Notes under the pieces: model-generated
The model's input: only the letters and a program-made list of their open reading frames with translations
Told to the model about the DNA's origin: nothing
Databases searched by the model: none
Translations under genes and position numbers: made by a program
Assembly (NCBI GenBank): GCA_950295325.1
Contig: OX485806.1
Span: 54,867,169-54,931,168, forward strand
Direction: 5' to 3'
Length of the DNA: 64,000 bases
Source of the DNA: Polytrichum commune
Taxonomy: Eukaryota; Streptophyta; Polytrichopsida; Polytrichales; Polytrichaceae
In this document: positions 50,612-62,700 of the stretch, in pieces
Numbering within the stretch: position 1 is the stretch's first letter
How the letters are laid out: each line of letters begins with the position of its first letter

Positions 50612-51198
50612 GACCTGGTTCGATCTTGACACGAGACAGTAAGGGGGCTTCAGTGCACAGTGTGGAGGAACTGCAAGGAGTGAGTAGGACTGTAGTCGCG
50701 TTCATGGACTCCGACAAGCCAAAGACGCGATACCTTCCGGGCTTGAGTTTCCAAACGCGAGCATTATTGTCTAACGTTACGGGTTGGACGTATAAGGAAT
50801 AAAGGCCATTTCGAGTATCCGGATCGACAACATCTGTCTCTAACCACAAGCTATCAACATCGAAACCATAACGAATGGATAGCCACTGGGGAGTGAGATC
50901 AGAGGTTCCATCAGGGCCAGGAGGTATGCATGTAGGGATAAGAGATCCAGGAGAAACAAGTTCGATGACATCGACGAGTGGAGCTTGGATAGCAGCGGAA
51001 GACATTGAGAAACAATTTGACAATGTAATGGGAGAGGGAATTTGCAAAAGAGGGATCGAAAAGAAACAATGGGATATATACATGAGAGGTTGATGAAGAC
51101 GTTGGACATCCCAGACATGTACAAAATGTAGTCAGAAAATGTTTGGTTAAATATGAGAAATAATAATAACCTGTATGAACAGGATTGTGAACAATAAA

Positions 51199-51670
51199 TC
51201 ATGGAGTGCCAGACGAAAATGGGGCCTTTGCCATATGGGGCCCTTTGCCATATTTGTCACCGTCATGTTTACGACAATGGTCAATCCCTAAACTACGAAC
51301 TGCAGTGCATCCTGCGCAATCGAGTTTCTGACCTTTGGCACTCCTGAATATGGATCTAGAGTAAGTGCCAGGTTTAATAACACATGCTCTAGAATATGCA
51401 TGAATCTTGAAAGTAGACTTGTTCTGTATCAGTGTTGCATCAACTGCCTGCAAAGATGGAGTCTGTGGTTTAGGAACGACGACCGCCGGAGTAACTGAGC
51501 AGTTAGGTGGGTTGAGAATCTTCAGGTTGTTGACGCCTGGAGAACCATCGAATGAAAACGTGGTGTGAATTTGCGATGAACTAGGAGCACCTAATGGAGC
51601 TTGGGAGACGTGAGTCGGTACCCATTGGAGAAGAATATGATGACATGACCCGAAAGAAAGGGTACCAATA
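51199..51670 (-). pseudogene. Coding-like exon upstream of the MULE transposase
   Basis: On the minus strand an open frame runs from about 51,670 to 51,199. It includes a Pro/Ser-rich stretch (VPTHVSQAPLGAPSSSQ) and a possible zinc-binding module, CAGCTAVRSLGIDHCRKH (C-x2-C...H-C-x2-H). It lies 190 bp before the presumed transposase start and may be an earlier exon of that gene or a separate small gene. An ATG near 51,655 is in another frame that soon stops, so the start is unclear. Confidence 0.4.
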
Positions 51671-52244
51671 ATCGGGTATTATATATACCTTGGGTAGACA
51701 CCAATACCCAAATAGATGACAACCTATTAGATCAATTAATAGTCAATATTTATTCATGTCAATTCTAGACAACATGTTTCATGTAGGATTAGAATGTACT
51801 CCAGTAATAGTCATTACCTTATGGCCCCTAAATATGATACATGTCAGTATAGACTAATTTTCCTACGAACTAAAAAATAACTCATTCTTGATAACCTAAT
51901 ATATGCTACGCCGAAATGATGAAGGTAAACCCTAAAGGTGTATGAACCTTTTATGGAAACATATGATAATTTGAAAATTTATGGAGGCCGTCATTGTCAA
52001 GGGAAATGCGTAAATATATCGACAAATTCAAAATAGATTAGTAACCGATGTAAGTGTTGTCAGTGACCTAATCTCGGATACCGCGTTTTATTAAACGTGG
52101 GATTATAATTCGATGACGTAGTTTCCTAGAAATTAAATATAAAGGAAAGGGATTCGGTGGACTAGGTCATTCAAATACAAGTTGTGTTGTAGTTCGGTTT
52201 AGGGTGTTATCATTGTTCTACAAATTTGTGTAGTTTGATCAGCT
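51671..52244. other. AT-rich spacer between divergent transcription units
   Basis: No gene is seen. Transcription on the left would run leftwards (transposase) and on the right rightwards (acidic-protein gene), so the spacer may hold both promoters. A palindromic pair GGGTACCAATAATCGGGTA / ACCAATACCC sits at its left edge. Confidence 0.4.
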
Positions 52245-53314
52245 ATGGAGCCAACTATGGAGGGTACGAGTAGTAAAACAGACAAAGTGAATGAGGGAGG
52301 GCGGGCGGGGGAGGAAGAAGAAGAGAGGTGGTATAAAATTCAGTGGAGCCAAGGCTTTGCGACGGAACGCGTTGCGGAAGAGGGATGCCCCGGGTTCTTG
52401 CGAAGACGATCGAATAGTAGATGAAGTAGATAAGAACGATGAGGACGAGCCAGGAATGTTTAGAAAGACTATCGAGATGCGGCCGTTGAACTTGGATGCT
52501 GTTGTTGAAAATGTTGATGGTGAAGAAGAAGACGATGGAGGGGAAAAGGACAATGAAATTGAAGAGCAAGAATGTAGAAGGCCCTCATCATCGAGGAGTG
52601 ATTCTTTGGGATTCGAACATGACAGTGACGAAGAAGGGATCGATAAAGTTGTAAGTTCCAAGACCCTAAAGCCTTGAAAGATGAGTATTAAACCTAAGTC
52701 ACATTCTACCTTGCGTTGATGTGTATAGTACGAAGAAAGTGAGACACTGGTTGGTGAAATTTTTGGGCAGCAAGACGAGCACGGAAGTGCTGCAATTGAG
52801 GGCGCACCCAACGAAGATCAAGTCGAAGAACGCGATGTGATGGACTGCAAGAAACTAGGAGAGGAAGAAGAATTAGATGAAGGATTCCTGGTACTTATCC
52901 CAAACCCTGGAAATTCGATGTTTATGATAATTTGACGATGGATTAGGAACACATGTTGGGTAGATGTCATAAGGATATATTACGATTGTTTATATCGATT
53001 GTTGGTCACCTGATTATAGATGTCTTTCTTAGGCAGTTGACGATGAAACGATGTTACTCCATTATTTGCAAATTTGACTCTATAAATGTTAACAGATGGA
53101 ATACAACCATAATATGGATGATAAAAAGTACACATCCAGTAAAATCACATATGGTGATTGTGAGGGAGAGGATTGTGAGGTGGAACCCATTCCATCTTAT
53201 AGTGACTTGCAATCTAGTTCTGGTAGCATTAGAAGGGGTAGGCATCTAGTTCTCTTGCTGCCTGCCCGGAGGGGCGGGGCAGGGTTCGGGAGACTTTGGA
53301 ACTCAACCAGCTAA
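52245..53314 (+). CDS. Small spliced gene for an acidic protein, function unknown
   Basis: I do not recognise the protein. Three exons fit together without changing frame: about 52,291-52,650, 52,729-52,890 and 53,096-53,314. All junctions are GT..AG and all introns are in phase 0. The first exon starts with a basic stretch (GGRGRKKKRGG) and turns acidic (VDEVDKNDEDEPG, DGEEEDDGGEKDNEIEEQE). The second is acidic throughout and the third has DCEGEDCEVEPIPSY. An ATG at 52,245 lies in a frame that stops after 59 codons, so the ATG at 52,291 is preferred. The short, uninformative end suggests a truncated gene. Position, 570 bp from a divergent transposase fragment, makes a transposon accessory gene possible but unproven. 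Confidence 0.45.
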
Positions 53315-53508
53315 AATCCGGCCCTTCACAACTTATACCGGTTGCAAACTTGTTGCCATTAATTAGGACTGGCCAATATCCTATAATTTTTTTTCAAATG
53401 CCGGTTAATTTATTCTTCATTGTAATGACAACCGGCCAAAAACTTGGACATGTGTTAAGTAGGAGCATAGTTGTCGCATTATCGGAAATCTGAAAGTTAA
53501 CAAATTAC

Positions 53509-54105
53509 ACAATGCTCCTTAGAGTGCCTTCATAGTTGAACTAAACCCACATTAAATCAGAATTTAAACCAAAATCATTTAAACCCCCTACCCTCCCCTT
53601 AATTCCTATCAACCTCGAATTCCAAAATAGTGGTATCGGACCAGAATGCTCCCTAGAGTGCCTGGATAGTTGAACTAAACCCACATGAAATCAAAATATA
53701 TACCAAAATCATTTAACCCCCCCCCTAACCTGCCCTTAATTCCTATCAACCTCGAATTCCAAAATAGTGGTCTCAGACCAGAATGCTCCTTAGAGTGCCT
53801 TCATAGTTGAACTAAACCCACATGAAATCATAATATAAACCAAAATCATTAACCCCCCCCCCCTTAACATCCCCTTATTTCCTATCAACCTGAAATTCCA
53901 AAATAGTGGTCTCGGACCAGAATGCTCACTAGAGTGCCTTCATAGTTGAACTAAACCCAGATGAAATCAGAATATAAACCAAAATCATTTAACCCCCCCC
54001 CCTAACTTGCCCTTAATTCCTATCAACCTCGAATTCCAAAATAGTGGTCTCGGACCAGAATGCTCCTTAGAGTGCCTGCATAGTTGAACTAAATCCACAT
54101 GAAAT
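53509..54105. repeat. Tandem repeat of about 137-bp units (4.3 copies)
   Basis: GAATGCTCCTTAGAGTGCC or close variants recur at about 53,510, 53,645, 53,782, 53,922 and 54,058. Units share GTTGAACTAAACCCACATGA, a C-homopolymer of 8-10 and CCAAAATAGTGGTCTCGGAC. The length differences between units come mainly from the C run. Confidence 0.85.
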
Positions 54106-54722
54106 ACCACACAACTTGCTCAATGCATGACCTCAATGCCCAATGATATGCACCACAAAATTTACACCAACATATTCAAATGGACTTAAGATCAAGGTCT
54201 ACACATGTAAGGCTGAATATAACCTCTCCTCATATATAGCTCCCCCCATGCCTTATTTCAAGAGTGGAAGTTAACTTAAGTTCTAGATAGCTCTATCTAA
54301 TTTCAGTTAATTAATATCTAGTTATCTAAGGTATACTTTGATACATCCACATTAGTTATCTAGTTTCCATATTGCTAGTTTCCATATGTGTTGAGGTTGC
54401 ACTTAGTGTATAGGTTCAATAGGGCACAAACTAGGCCTTTCATAATCCAAAGCAAGCATTGGAGGTCAACTGGTCAAGCTTGCGGCAAAGGTAGTGATGT
54501 TCGGAAGAGGCTTTGAATATCATTTCACCCATCTATGAAATGGTGTGTCCATAAAGACAATGCTATATAAATTGGAAAACACTTAACCCTTATAGCTCCA
54601 AGGAGCCCATAGTACAACCCAAAGTGTGTGGGTATTATTTCCTTAATTTTCCAAGTTCTCTAACTTCAATTTCAACATTGCAAACTGTGTTGGAAAATAC
54701 TGAAGTTTCAAGATATTCATAC
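54106..54722. other. AT-rich stretch where further exons of the ParB-like copy would be expected
   Basis: Downstream (leftwards) of the fourth ParB-like exon I searched the minus strand for the exon 5 and 6 motifs of the first copy (WWKDVKG, DIPE, GALLLFHP) and found none before the tandem repeat. No gene is seen. Confidence 0.5.
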
Positions 54723-56387
54723 CCCAGCCCACCAGCATGCCTTTGCTAGGAAAATTGAAAGTTTTTCTTCGGTAACGGGCTTCGCAGGAACTCTTCTTGC
54801 CTCTCGAGTTGCGGCAGAGGCGTTTATGTATTGAAGCCACTTGATTTTGAAAATCGGGGATGCTCTTGACGTAGCAATTAGCTGAAGCTTTTCCAAGTTG
54901 AGCTCTGGAGATATTGAATTATTGGCATAATGCCGCTCAATCTACCCAATTACAAACGTCCTCATTAAAAATGGACAAAGCATGTATCTTGAAATCAAAT
55001 TCAGAATGATCAACCTGATAAAACACTGGATTCAAGGAATTGAACTCACCTCATCAAACCAACCATCAGTGAGGTCTAGATTTACAACCGCGACCAGTTT
55101 TCCCATCTTCTGACGCAATGAAATACATCGTTTGTCCACTGCAGACTTCATCGCGGCCGCTTTTTGAGCAGGAGATACAACCACATCAGACTGCTCAACA
55201 AGCTGGCGGACACCTTCGTCAAAAGCCATGCTTATTTCATGCTGCCAATTATCCACAAATTAATTCGTGCTGCGAATAATCCACACTCCTGTTACGAAGA
55301 ATCCTTAAACAAAGAACTTCAATACTCTCAACGGACTACACATTTAATCAAAATGAGTGAAGCACAGTACTTTAAATCAAAAGGAACAAGTGCACTCACC
55401 TGAAAGATGAAGTAGGTGAAAACATTCAAAGGTAAGGTGTACCATGTTTTCTTTTGGCCACGCTTACGACGCATGAAGTCAGTTGGTGACAACACGTCCT
55501 TCAATTTCTCAATATCCATTTGTCCATATTTCCTAACTCTGAATAGCGTGTGGACAGTGTTTGTTCTGACATGGGAGTCCTCGGTGTGCCTGAAATACAA
55601 CAATACATACATGAAAATGTTTCGAATTCAGGAACAACCTCAAAGATAATTAAAACGCTGAAAATCACACTTACTTGTTGATCGTGTGCATCACTTGCAT
55701 AACCAAGCCGATTTTGTCCTTCGTGTTGAGGAGAATGGAGTCCACTCTAAAATGCCAGGAAGGATCATTCTTATGAAGGCGGTCAATATGGTTGAGCCAT
55801 GCTTGGCGTCTGTGATTACCATCACAGACAAAAAACATAAGATTCTTCATATGTGAAAGTTCAGGTACCGATAGGAGATACTTGTTGAATTCCTCATTCT
55901 GCGCATTCCAGATGGATCCCCAATTCTCCTTCACCACAGATGTAACCTTCTGAGTACTTCCATGTTTATCAGTCAATGTAACGTAGAACACTGCAGCCCC
56001 GTCACGATAGCCATGAACAAACTCTTGTTCAAGCTTATCGAGATCACTCTGGAGGGTCGGCCTCACCAAAGGCATGGCAACCAACCTGCAAAGTGGAATC
56101 GAAAAGCGTGAAACTGAAATTGGCTGGAATCTTAGGCTGGAAATGGTAGCAACGGAGTTTAATTTTTGCCTGGTTCGAATCTCATCCTCGTCATCTCCAA
56201 ACGACTCATCGTCGTTGTGGGACTCATCCTGGTCCTCTCCTCCATCGTCCTCCATATCTGTGTCCGCAATAGCGACAACCGAAGGTTGAACTGGTGAATC
56301 ACGTGGACAAGCTGTTGTTGCCTCCTGTTCAAGCAGAGTGGCTAAAGACTCAATAACTATCTTCAAGTCGCCCAAATATTGCATCAA
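54723..56387 (-). CDS. Second ParB-like gene copy, 3' truncated (4 exons, open frame)
   Basis: Exons on the minus strand: 56,387-55,675; 55,589-55,400; 55,241-55,050; 54,941-54,723. Intron positions and phases equal those of exons 1-4 of the fusion gene at 33,424-29,477. The ParB-like domain is recognisable: IPLCRLVAMPLVRPTL, a middle WG.IWNAQNEEFN segment and FFVCDGNHRRQAW. Exon 2 matches VHTL..R.RKYG, and exon 4 matches LEKLQLIATSRA and WWAG. An acidic insert (DMEDDGGEDQDES) precedes the core and is not in the first copy. No stop or frameshift occurs, including at the Trp codon that is TGA in the other copy. The methyltransferase exons are absent and no stop codon follows exon 4 in a sensible place, so the gene is truncated or incomplete. 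Whether the ATG at 56,384 is a true start or exon 1 begins at an acceptor is open. ParB domains bind CTP or DNA in bacteria; the role here is unknown. Confidence 0.72.
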
Positions 56388-56706
56388 GTGTCACTACAAC
56401 CGACTCAAGTTCCACCAGAAGAAATGTTTAAAAATTAAAGGTACTAGAAAGTTAGTGAAAGCCTTCAACTTAATGCAAAAAGTTACAACTTTATCCAAAC
56501 AGCACCAAATTTATAATACACAGCAGACCCAGTATTTGAAAATGAATGGTATTATAAAGTTCAAATGGATACTTCAAAACTTCAATATGAAAACTTCAAA
56601 TAAGGAGATCCATACATCCCTAGAAAACTAACATCAGCAACTAAAAGGTCACAAAGTCTCAAAACAAGGGAATGAAATGACTAAGAGATATGGCCTATCA
56701 AACTGA

Positions 56707-59700
56707 TGCCAAAAGCACTCACCCTAACCCCCCCTAAATCAGAAACCTTTCAATCCTACAACCTGAAACAAGACTGATATCACACTGAAAGGCAAAAAAA
56801 TGATGCTCGGGCCCGAATATAAATAATGATGGCTTCAAGCTTGATGAAAGACCTTAGAAATAAAACCAAAAGCAGTCACCCTAACCCCCCCCTAATCAGA
56901 AGCCTATCAATCCTACAACCTGAAACAAGAATGATATCAAACTGAAAGGCAAAAAAATGATGCTCGGGCCCCAATGTACATAATGAAGGCTTCAAGCTTG
57001 ATGAAAGAACTTAGAAATAAAACCAAAAGCACCCACTTTAAACCCCCCCTAATCAGAAGCCTATCAATCCTACAACCTGAAACAAGAATGATATCAAACT
57101 GAAAGGCAAAACAATGATGCTCGGGCCCGAATGTACATAATGAAGGCTTCAAGCTTGATGAAAGAACTTAGAAATAAAACCAAAAGCACTCACAGTAAAC
57201 CCCCCCCTAAATCAAAAACCTTTCAATCCTACAACCTGAAACAAGACTGATATCAAACTGAAAGGCAAAAAAATGATGCTCGGGCCCGAATGTACATAAT
57301 GAAGGCTTCAAGCTTGATGAAAGAACTTAGAAATAAAACCAAAAGCAGTCACAGTAAACCCCCCCCTAAATCAAAAACCTTTCAATCCTACAACCTGAAA
57401 CAAGACTGATATCAAACTGAAAGGCAAAAAAATGATGCTCGGGCCCGAATGTACATAATGAAGGCTTCAAGCTTGATGAAAGAACTTAGAATTAAAACCA
57501 AAAGCAGTCACCCTAACCCCCCTTAATCAGAAGCCTACCAATCCTACAACCTGAAACAAGAATGATATCAAACTGAAAGGCAAAAAAATGATGCTCGGGC
57601 CCGAATGTACATAATGAAGGCTTCAAGCTTGATGAAAGAACTTAGAAATAAAACCAAAAGCACTCACAGTAAACCCCCCCCTAAATCAAAAACCTTTCAA
57701 TCCTACAACCTGAAACAAGACTGATATCAAACTGAAAGGCAAAAAAATGATGCTCGGGCCCGAATGTACATAATGAAGGCTTCAAGCTTGATGAAAGAAC
57801 TTAGAAATAAAACCAAAAGCAGTCACCCTAACCCCCCTTAATCAGAAGCCTATCAATCCTACAACCTGAAACAAGACTGATATCAAACTGAAAGGGAAAA
57901 AAATGATGCTCGGGCCCGAATGTACATAATCAAGGCTTCAAGATTGATGAAACAACTTAGTAATAAAACCAAAAGCACCAATTTAAACCGCCCCCTTAAT
58001 CAGAAACCTATCAATCCTACAACCTGAAACAAGAATGATATCAAACTGAAAGGCAAAAAAATGATGCTCGGGCCCGAATGTACATAATGAAGGCTTCAAG
58101 CTTGATGAAAGAACTTAGAATTAAAACCAAAAACACCCACTTTAAACGCCCCCCCCTAAATCAGAAACCTTTCAATCCTACAACCTGAAACAAGAATGAT
58201 ATCAAACTGAAAGTCAAAAACATGATGCTCGGGCCCGAATGTACATAATGAAGGCTTCAAGCTTGATGAAAGAACTTAGAAATAAAACCAAAAGAAGTCA
58301 CCCTAACCCCCCTTAATCAGAAGCCTATCAATCCTACAACCTGAAACAAGACTGATATCAAACTGAAAGGGAAAAAAATGGTGCTCGGGCCCGAATATAC
58401 ATAATCAAGGCTTCAAGCTTGATGAAAGACCTTAGAAATAAAACCAAAAGCAGTCACCCTAACCCCCCTAATCAGAAGCCTATCAATCCTACAACCTGAA
58501 ACAAGACTGATATCAAACTGAAAGGGAAAAAAATGATGCTCGGGCCCGAATGTACATAATGAAGGCTTCAAGCTTGATGAAAGAACTTAGAAATAAAACC
58601 AAAAGCAGTCACCCTAACCCCCCTTAATCAGAAGCCTACCAATCCTACAACCTGAAACAAGAATGATATCAAACTGAAAGGCAAAAAAATGATGCTCGGG
58701 CCCGAATGTACATAATGAAGGCTTCAAGCTTGATGAAAGAACTTAGAAATAAAACCAAAAGCAGTCACCCTAACCCCCCTTAATCAGAAGCCTATCAATC
58801 CTACAACCTGAAACAAGACTGATATCAAACTGAAAGGGAAAAAAATGGTGCTCGGGCCCGAATATACATAATGAAGGCTTCAAGCTTGATGAAAGACCTT
58901 AGAAATAAAACCAAAAGCAGTCACCCTAACCCCCCTAATCAGAAGCCTATCAATCCTACAACCTGAAACAAGACTGATATCAAACTGAAAGGGAAAAAAT
59001 GATGCTCGGGCCCGAATGTACATAATGAAGGCTTCAAGCTTGATGAAAGAACTTAGAAATAAAACCAAAAGCAGTCACCCTAACCCCCCTTAATCAGAAG
59101 CCTACCAATCCTACAACCTGAAACAAGAATGATATCAAACTGAAAGGCAAAAAAATGATGCTCGGGCCCGAATGTACATAATGAAGGCTTCAAGCTTGAT
59201 GAAAGAACTTAGAAATAAAACCAAAAGCAGTCACCCTAACCCCCCTTAATCAGAAGCCTATCAATCCTACAACCTGAAACAAGACTGATATCAAACTGAA
59301 AGGGAAAAAAATGATGCTCGGGCCCGAATATACATAATGAAGGCTTCAAGCTTGATGAAAGAACTTAGAATTAAAACCAAAAACACCCACTTTAAACGCC
59401 CCCCCCTAAATCAGAAACCTATCAATCCTACAACCTGAAACAAGACTGATATCAAACTCAAAGGCAAAAAAATGATGCTCGGGCCCGAATGTACATAATG
59501 AAGGCTTCAAGCTTGATGAAAGAACTTAGAAATAAAACCAAAAGCACCCACTTTAAACCCCCCTAAATCAGAAGCCTATCAATCCTACAACCTGAAACAA
59601 GACTGATATCAAACTGAAAGGGAAAAAAATGGTGCTCGGGCCCGAATATACATAATCAAGGCTTCAAGCTTGATGAAAGACCTTAGAAATAAAACCAAAA

Positions 59701-62700
59701 GCAGTCACCCTAACCCCCCTAATCAGAAGCCTATCAATCCTACAACCTGAAACAAGACTGATATCAAACTGAAAGGGAAAAAAATGATGCTCGGGCCCGA
59801 ATGTACATAATGAAGGCTTCAAGCTTGATGAAAGAACTTAGAATTAAAACCAAAAACACCCACTTTAAACGCCCCCCCCTAAATCAGAAACCTTTCAATC
59901 CTACAACCTGAAACAAGAATGATATCAAACTGAAAGGCAAAAAAATGATGCTCGGGCCCGAATGTACATAATGAAGGCTTCAAGCTTGATGAAAGAACTT
60001 AGAAATAAAACCAAAAGCAGTCACCCTAACCCCCCTTAATCAGAAGCCTATCAATCCTACAACCTGAAACAAGACTGATATCAAACTGAAAGGGAAAAAA
60101 ATGGTGCTCGGGCCCGAATATACATAATGAAGGCTTCAAGCTTGATGAAAGACCTTAGAAATAAAACCAAAAGCAGTCACCCTAACCCCCCTAATCAGAA
60201 GCCTATCAATCCTACAACCTGAAACAAGACTGATATCAAACTGAAAGGGAAAAAATGATGCTCGGGCCCGAATGTACATAATGAAGGCTTCAAGCTTGAT
60301 GAAAGAACTTAGAAATAAAACCAAAAGCAGTCACCCTAACCCCCCTTAATCAGAAGCCTACCAATCCTACAACCTGAAACAAGAATGATATCAAACTGAA
60401 AGGCAAAAAAATGATGCTCGGGCCCGAATGTACATAATGAAGGCTTCAAGCTTGATGAAAGAACTTAGAAATAAAACCAAAAGCAGTCACCCTAACCCCC
60501 CTTAATCAGAAGCCTATCAATCCTACAACCTGAAACAAGACTGATATCAAACTGAAAGGGAAAAAAATGATGCTCGGGCCCGAATATACATAATGAAGGC
60601 TTCAAGCTTGATGAAAGAACTTAGAATTAAAACCAAAAACACCCACTTTAAACGCCCCCCCCTAAATCAGAAACCTTTCAATCCTACAACCTGAAACAAG
60701 ACTGATATCAAACTCAAAGGCAAAAAAATGATGCTCGGGCCCGAATGTACATAATGAAGGCTTTAAGCTTGATGAAAGAACTTAGAAATAAAACCAAAAG
60801 CAGTCACCCTAACCCCTCTTAATCAGAAGCCTATCAATCCTACAACCTGAAACAAGACTGATATCAAACTGAAAGGCAAAAAAATGATGCTCGGGCCCGA
60901 ATGTACATAATGAAGGCTTCAAGCTTGATGAAAGAACTTAGAAATAAAACCAAAAGCACTCACACTAACCCCCCCCTAAATCAGAAACCTTTCAATCCTA
61001 CAACCTGAAACAAGACTGATATCAAACTGAAAGGCAAAAAAATGATGCTCGGGCCCGAATGTACATAATGAAGGCTTCAAGCTTGATGAAAGAACTTAGA
61101 ATTAAAACCAAAAACACCCACTTTAAACGCCCCCCCCTAAATCAGAAACCTTTCAATCCTACAACCTGAAACAAGACTGATATCAAACTGAAAGGCAAAA
61201 AAATGATGCTCGGGCCCGAATGTACATAATGAAGGCTTTAAGCTTGATGAAAGAACTTAGAAATAAAACCAAAAGCAGTCACCCTAACCCCTCTTTATCA
61301 GAAGCCGATCAATCCTACAACCTGAAACAAGACTGATATCAAACTGAAAGGCAAAAAAATGATGCTCGGGCCCGAATGTACATAATGAAGGCTTCAAGCT
61401 TGATGAAAGAACTTAGAATTAAAACCAAAAACACCCACTTTAAACGCCCCCCCCTAAATCAGAAACCTTTCAATCCTACAACCTGAAACAAGACTGATAT
61501 CAAACTGAAAGGCAAAAAAATGATGCTCGGGCCCGAATGTACATAATGAAGGCTTTAAGCTTGATGAAAGAACTTAGAAATAAAACCAAAAGAAGTCACC
61601 CTAACCCCCCTTAATCAGAAGCCTATCAATCCTACAACCTGAAACAAGACTGATATCAAACTGAAAGGGAAAAAAATGATGCTCGGGCCCGAATGTACAT
61701 AATGAAGGCTTCAAGCTTGATGAAAGAACTTAGAAATAAAACCAAAAGCAGTCACCCTAACCCCCCTTAATCAGAAGCCTATCAATCCTACAACCTGAAA
61801 CAAGACTGATATCAAACTGAAAGGGAAAAAAATGATGCTCGGGCCCGAATGTACATAATCAAGGCTTCAAGATTGATGAAACAACTTAGAAATAAAACCA
61901 AAAGCACCCACTTTAAACGCCCCCCCCTAAATCAGAAACCTTTCAATCCTACAACCTGAAACAAGAATGATATCAAACTGAAAGTCAAAAAAATGATGCT
62001 CGGGCCCGAATGTACATAATGAAGGCTTCAAGCTTGATGAAAGAACTTAGAAATAAAACCAAAAGCAGTCACCCTAACCCCCCTTAATCAGAAGCCTATC
62101 AATCCTACAACCTGAAACAAGACTGATATCAAACTGAAAGGCAAAAAAATGATGCTCGGGCCCGAATGTACATAATGAAGGCTTCAAGCTTGATGAAAGA
62201 CCTTAGAAATAAAACCAAAAGCAGTCACCCTAACCCCCCTAATCAGAAGCCTATCAATCCTACAACCTGAAACAAGACTGATATCAAACTGAAAGGGAAA
62301 AAAATGATGCTCGGGCCCGAATGTACATAATGAAGGCTTCAAGCTTGATGAAAGAACTTAGAATTAAAACCAAAAACACCCACTTTAAACGCCCCCCCCT
62401 AAATCAGAAACCTTTCAATCCTACAACCTGAAACAAGAATGATATCAAACTGAAAGTAAAAAAAATGATGCTCGGGCCCGAATGTACATAATGAAGGCTT
62501 CAAGCTTGATGAAAGAACTTAGAAATAAAACCAAAAGAAGTCACCCTAACCCCCCTTAATCAGAAGCCTATCAATCCTACAACCTGAAACAAGACTGATA
62601 TCAAACTGAAAGGGAAAAAAATGATGCTCGGGCCCGAATATACATAATGAAGGCTTCAAGCTTGATGAAAGAACTTAGAATTAAAACCAAAAACACCCAC

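Larger units (their letters stand above)
43141..51005 (-). pseudogene. MULE-type transposase with SWIM zinc finger, broken and split by an insertion
   Basis: The coding parts on the minus strand are 51,005-50,607 and 46,502-44,785 (one exon, split by the 4.1-kb element) and 44,605-43,141. Skipping the element and one copy of its 5-bp duplication keeps the frame open across the site. In order: a Ser/Asp/Glu-rich N-terminus (DLSDSSDEEG); a Cys/His segment (CKICKEPPVCVAFC, then CVHVGNHKHP) of FLYWCH/WRKY-GCM1 type; a DDE-type core with WTTMACHVYDSS, FMADSVQANWNAV and CYFHWAQSL (CxxH); a linker; and a C-terminal SWIM finger (CNCPAF..CPFRPCKHLYY). Transposases of the Mutator-like group have this layout. 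Damage: in-frame TAG at 46,125-46,123, in-frame TGA at 44,368-44,366, a +1 shift in a T8 run at 43,837-43,830, and the insertion. It cannot make a full protein. The N-terminal start is uncertain; coding-like sequence also lies at 51,670-51,199. Confidence 0.8.

Noticed and set aside
54643-54840. 65-codon minus-strand frame overlapping the fourth ParB-like exon
   Set aside because: It is in the wrong frame; the true exon (54,941-54,723) matches the first copy residue by residue and has correct splice sites.
58880-60324. Two identical 62-codon minus-strand open frames (58,880-59,068 and 60,136-60,324)
   Set aside because: They are translated satellite exactly one 1,256-bp higher-order period apart; no start context or function.
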